Of a stretch of 38,183 bases of DNA, positions 35,016 to 38,183 are shown piece after piece (positions within the stretch are counted from its first letter, which is position 1; every line of letters begins with the position of its first letter). The position numbers and the translations under genes were made by a program. This stretch comes from an uncultured Alphaproteobacteria bacterium (GTDB lineage Bacteria; Pseudomonadota; Alphaproteobacteria; Caulobacterales; Caulobacteraceae): positions 1-38,183 of the forward strand of contig CAIVVM010000070.1 in NCBI GenBank assembly GCA_903909375.1, written 5' to 3'. The notes below the pieces were generated by a model that was not told the origin of the DNA, made no database searches, and saw only the letters and a list, made by a program, of their open reading frames with translations.

Positions 35016-36887
35016 ATGTCGATGTCGGACAAGATGTCGCCAGGTTCAAATACAGATCAGGCCTTCGCTGACGTCAAACTGACGGCTCACCAGCTGACAC
35101 TGCGCGGTATGCGAGTGCCAGTCGCCGCGCACTATGTGTTCAACGGCTTGGCTGCGTTGGCCATGGCGATGCTGGGTCACCCACTCATCGCCACGGTCGC
35201 CATGGTGGCGGCCTGCGGGATCGACACGCTGCAACAGCACTTGCTCCGACGATGGATTCGGGAGGGCGCCTCCGACGAACGCGTTGGCGCGATCAAGCTC
35301 GCAATGCTCTGTGTCGCCCGGGTGGTCGCTTACACCGGACCGAGCTTCGTGATGGCGACCGGTGGGGGTCTGGCCGAGTTGGCGGTTTTCGCTTTGCAGA
35401 CGGCGACCTTGATTGTCGTTGCGATGGGGGTCAGTGCGACGTCCCGCTACGCGTTCTGGGGCCTCTGCGCACCCCTGATCCTTGAATGCGCGGCACTGAT
35501 CCTGTTCCTGTTTGATCCCGTTGCGGGCGGCGCGGTGATGCTCAGCCTGTTCACGCTTTCGTTCATCATGATCCTGGTCGCCGAGAACATGGGCCGCACC
35601 ACCTCTACCTGGCACGCGGCGTTCCTGGCCAACAGCGACCTGGTCGATGATCTGGCCAAAGCGCGCGATCAGGCCGTGGCGGATCGAACTGCCGCCGATG
35701 CCGCCCGTGAGGTGGCGCGGCGCGCCAACGCCGCGAAGTCCAGCTTCCTGGCCACAACGAGTCACGAGATCCGCACACCCATGAATGGCGTGCTGGGAAT
35801 GGCCGAGCTTCTCAGGCGCGATGAGACCAACCCTGCGCAGGCAGAGCGACTGGCGGTCCTGATCGACAGTGGCGAGTACCTGCTCTCGATCCTGAACGAC
35901 ATCCTGGACATCTCCAAGATCGACGCGGGCAAGATGGCGCTGATCACAGCGCCAGAAGATGTCCGTGCGATCCTGGGCGCCGTCGTGGGATTCTGGGGCC
36001 CTCGCGCTGACGCCAAAGGCGTGACGCTGAGCCTCCGCGTCGAGGAAGAGGTCCCCGAAAGGTTGATGATCGACGCCCTGCGTCTGCGGCAGATCGTGTT
36101 CAATCTGGTGGGCAATGCCCTGAAGTTTACCGAGACCGGCGCCGTGGAAATTCTGGCCGGAGCCGCCACCCTCGATGACGGTGCTGTGGATCTGCGGATT
36201 TCAGTGCGGGACACCGGACCGGGCATCGCCGAGGCGCATATCCCGGTCTTGTTCGACCGGTTTTCCCAGGTCGAGGACGCTAAAGCCCGACGCTTTGGCG
36301 GCTCGGGACTGGGCCTGGCCATCGTCAAGCAACTCACCGAGCTGATGGGCGGGAGGGTTTGGGTCGAGAGCACTCTCGATCGTGGCTCGACCTTCCATAT
36401 CGAAGCGCCGGTCGACGTCGCACTGGCGGCGGCGCAGGTCCCCGAGGCCGTGGCGAGCGCCACATTGTTGGGTCCGCTATCCATCCTCGTTGTGGACGAC
36501 AATCTGGTGAACCTGATGGTCGTTGAACAGATGCTGGCTTCGTTCGATCACCGGATCGCCAAGGCGTCGAGCGGCGCAGAGGCGTTGGAAGCGCTGGCCG
36601 CCGAACCATTCGACCTGCTGATCTCGGACATCCAGATGCCGGAGATGGGCGGCGTCGAACTGCTGCAACGCCTGCGCGCTGGCCCGGGCTCGAACCGCGA
36701 CATCCCGGCCATAGCGCTCACGGCCGACGTCACCTCAGGTGATCGCAACCACTACCTGGCGTTGGGCTTCAACGACCACAGCCCCAAGCCCATCCAGATC
36801 GCCGACCTGCTGGCCGCCATGGTGCGGGCGGTGGAGGGATCCGCTACGATGGACGAGGCGAGCTCAGCTGTCCCCGTCGCTGTGTGA
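35016..36887 (+). CDS. Hybrid sensor histidine kinase with receiver domain
   Basis: The 623-residue protein has about six membrane helices (residues 36-190), a short coiled coil (about 205-240), a HisKA domain with phospho-accepting His250 (TSHEIRTPMNGVLGMAELL), an HATPase_c domain (N box NLVGNALKF, G1 DTGPGI, G2 GGSGLGLAIVKQL) and a C-terminal receiver domain (LVVDDNLVNL, phospho-accepting Asp538 in SDIQMPEMGG, late Lys in SPKPIQ). No periplasmic sensor domain is seen between the helices, so the signal may be membrane-borne. A phosphotransfer protein is needed to complete the relay and is not in the window. Its end overlaps the convergent amidohydrolase frame by 24 bases. Confidence 0.93.
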   Translation: MSMSDKMSPGSNTDQAFADVKLTAHQLTLRGMRVPVAAHYVFNGLAALAMAMLGHPLIATVAMVAACGIDTLQQHLLRRWIREGASDERVGAIKLAMLCVARVVAYTGPSFVMATGGGLAELAVFALQTATLIVVAMGVSATSRYAFWGLCAPLILECAALILFLFDPVAGGAVMLSLFTLSFIMILVAENMGRTTSTWHAAFLANSDLVDDLAKARDQAVADRTAADAAREVARRANAAKSSFLATTSHEIRTPMNGVLGMAELLRRDETNPAQAERLAVLIDSGEYLLSILNDILDISKIDAGKMALITAPEDVRAILGAVVGFWGPRADAKGVTLSLRVEEEVPERLMIDALRLRQIVFNLVGNALKFTETGAVEILAGAATLDDGAVDLRISVRDTGPGIAEAHIPVLFDRFSQVEDAKARRFGGSGLGLAIVKQLTELMGGRVWVESTLDRGSTFHIEAPVDVALAAAQVPEAVASATLLGPLSILVVDDNLVNLMVVEQMLASFDHRIAKASSGAEALEALAAEPFDLLISDIQMPEMGGVELLQRLRAGPGSNRDIPAIALTADVTSGDRNHYLALGFNDHSPKPIQIADLLAAMVRAVEGSATMDEASSAVPVAV

Positions 36888-38046
36888 CGGCCCGGGAACG
36901 CCCGCCGCCGCCTGACCGGAACGTTCCCACCAGTAGGGCTCGCGAATGCGGGCGCCGGTGACGACCTCGTTCATGGTCATCGGGTCGTAGAGCCTTCCAC
37001 CCAGCATGACGCGGAAGATCCGGTCGCTGTTGCGGATGTTCACCGTGGGATCAGCGTCCAGCACCACCAGATCGGCCAACTTGCCGACTTCGAGCGACCC
37101 GATGTCGTGGGCATAGCCGAGTGCGGTCGCCGGCATGATGGTGCCAGCCCGAAGCGCGTCGATGGGGCTCCACCCGCCCCTCACAAACGACCACATTTCC
37201 CAGTGCGAGCCCAGTCCGGCCTGCTGGCCGTGGGCGCCGATGGAAACCTGAACGCCGCGCGCCGCCAGCTTGCCGGCCTCGCGGGCGCTCTCGTCGTCGA
37301 CGTAGTCTTCCTCGGCGGCGATGACCCGACGCACATTGTCAGCAGCCAGGATCCCGGGCGGGATATGGCGCATCAGCAGCGGGTGCTTCCAGACATCGGT
37401 GTGGGCGCGCCAATAGGGATCTCCCGCCAGCCCCCCGAACGTCACAACCAGGGTTGGCGTGTAGCTGGTCGTCGTCTGCGTCCAGAGGCTCAGGAAGTCT
37501 TCATAGAAGACACTCACCGGCACATTGTGTTCGACCGTGGCGTTACCATCCTGCACCAGGGTGACATCCATATTGTAGAGGGCGCCGCCCTCCGGGACGA
37601 TCGTCATGCCTTCCTGCTGAGCGGCCCGGACGAGCATCTGGCGCTGTTCTCGGCGAGGCTGGATGTAGCTCTTGATGCTGAACGCGCCCTGCGCCTTCAA
37701 GCGGCGGACATGGGTGAGCGCGTCGTCATAGGTATTGATATCGGCGTAGGCGCCAGCAGCCTTGGCGCCGTAGATGGTCTCGCCGGTGGAGAACGTACGG
37801 GGCGCAAGCATCCTGCCCGACCGTTGCCTTTCGGCGGCGACAAAAATCTCGGCGGCCCGGGACGAGGGGTTGTGGATCGTGGTGGTTCCCAGCGCCAGAT
37901 TGACGATAGACGACCAGTTCTGTTGCGGCACCAGATCATCTTCGCCCTGGGGGCCATGGGCATGGGCGTCAACGAGCCCCGGGATCACCGTCTTTCCGGC
38001 GAGGTTCACGACTTTTGCGCCGGCAGGGACCGTCACGCGGGATCTA
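36864..38046 (-). pseudogene. Amidohydrolase domain protein, 5' part separated by IS630-type insertion
   Basis: About 394 codons encode the C-terminal amidohydrolase domain, from RVTVPAGAKVVNLAGKTVIPG through the metal-binding DAHAHG, the later EHNVPVS and IGAHGQQAGLGSH histidines and on to EPYWWERS at the tail. The stretch TLVVTFGGLAGDPYWRAHTDVW and the tail match the large secreted proteins that pair a TolB-like beta-propeller with an amidohydrolase, usually about 1,000 residues long. Here the frame meets the insertion sequence end at 38046/38047, so its propeller part is cut off. An ATG inside the element (38102) continues in frame, but it only adds junk residues such as LRICCNLIRS. It is likely non-functional, unless the remaining piece is expressed from the element. 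Confidence 0.8.
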
Positions 38047-38183
38047 GAGCGTGACCGGATCAAGTTGCAGCATATCCGGAGTTGACGAGGTAGTTGGCGC
38101 ATTCGTCGGCTGAGAAGTGGTCGAGGAGTTTGCCGATGCGTCGCCAGGTGGCCTCGACGGTGCGCTCTGCGGCTTTGCGCAGA
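38047..38183. mobile_element. IS630-family insertion sequence, one end (partial)
   Basis: The element begins after a CTA target at 38044-38046 with GAGCGTGACCGGATC as the probable terminal inverted repeat. IS630-type elements insert at TA, often within CTAG, and duplicate the TA; CTAG is found here at the junction. The element runs out of the window. Its far end and the second TA copy are not visible, so complete length and activity cannot be judged. Confidence 0.75.
38060..38183 (-). CDS. IS630-type transposase, C-terminal end (partial)
   Basis: The minus-strand frame entering from the right edge gives LRKAAERTVEATWRRIGKLL followed by DHFSADECANYLVNSGYAAT and a stop at 38060-38062. RTVEATWRRIG and the segment ECANYLVNSGY are the usual end of IS630-type DDE transposases (the last helix after the catalytic Glu). 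The stop lies 13 bases inside the element end, a typical spacing. The DDE residues themselves lie outside the window. This copy is what interrupts the amidohydrolase gene. Confidence 0.8.
   Translation of the reverse strand, partial: LRKAAERTVEATWRRIGKLLDHFSADECANYLVNSGYAAT

Overview
The window is GC-rich, densely packed chromosomal DNA of an alphaproteobacterium. It most likely comes from Caulobacterales (Caulobacter/Phenylobacterium-like). The reasons are a full-length CcrM-type GANTC methyltransferase, a separate F0 operon with two b-type subunits (b and b'), the dciA/thiol-oxidoreductase/smc cluster, and promoters resembling the Caulobacter housekeeping consensus (TTGAC plus a GCTANAWC-like -10). 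Genus is inference; no rRNA or tRNA gene was seen. Almost all genes are housekeeping genes, and I found no phage, CRISPR or obvious defence island.

Layout. 1-3759 (+): glycine cleavage genes (3' end of gcvT, gcvH, gcvPA, gcvPB), with three different palindromic repeats in or between them. 3877-4311 (+): small PGPGW-type membrane protein. 4314-6929 (-): F0 ATP synthase operon atpI-atpB-atpE-b'-b with a good promoter at 6989-7015. 7091-12460 (-): dciA, then a lipoprotein DsbA-like protein, a second DsbA-like protein and smc; the promoter of the last three overlaps the dciA stop codon. 12505-13551 (+): mutY, divergent from dciA. 13537-14706 (-): MFS transporter. 14907-15986 (-): ccrM, with a hairpin terminator and a direct repeat plus a GANTC site in its leader. 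16086-19693 (-): sthA, rnhB, tag and ygfZ. 19756-24314 (+): a family 9 glycosyltransferase, then an acyl-CoA ligase translationally coupled to a thiamine-diphosphate enzyme. 24373-25689 (-): secreted protein made of five four-cysteine repeats. 25870-27307 (-): SPFH/NfeD pair. 27431-28009 (+): YbjN-like secreted protein. 28013-33063 (-): run of five genes (YceI, cytochrome b561-YceI fusion, Sua5-type tRNA enzyme, FAD-linked oxidase, YaaA). 33196-36887 (+): long-form acyl-CoA dehydrogenase and a hybrid histidine kinase. 36864-38183 (-): amidohydrolase gene cut off by an IS630-type element whose end lies at 38047.

Functional themes are genome maintenance and cell cycle (SMC, DciA, MutY, Tag, RNase HII, CcrM), energy and redox balance (F0, transhydrogenase, b561/YceI, DsbA-like proteins) and one-carbon metabolism (Gcv, YgfZ). 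The parts least explained by known biology are the five-repeat cysteine protein, the acyl-CoA ligase/ThDP pair, the palindromic repeats in the gcv locus and the direct repeat before ccrM. No wholly new multi-gene system can be demonstrated from the sequence alone.
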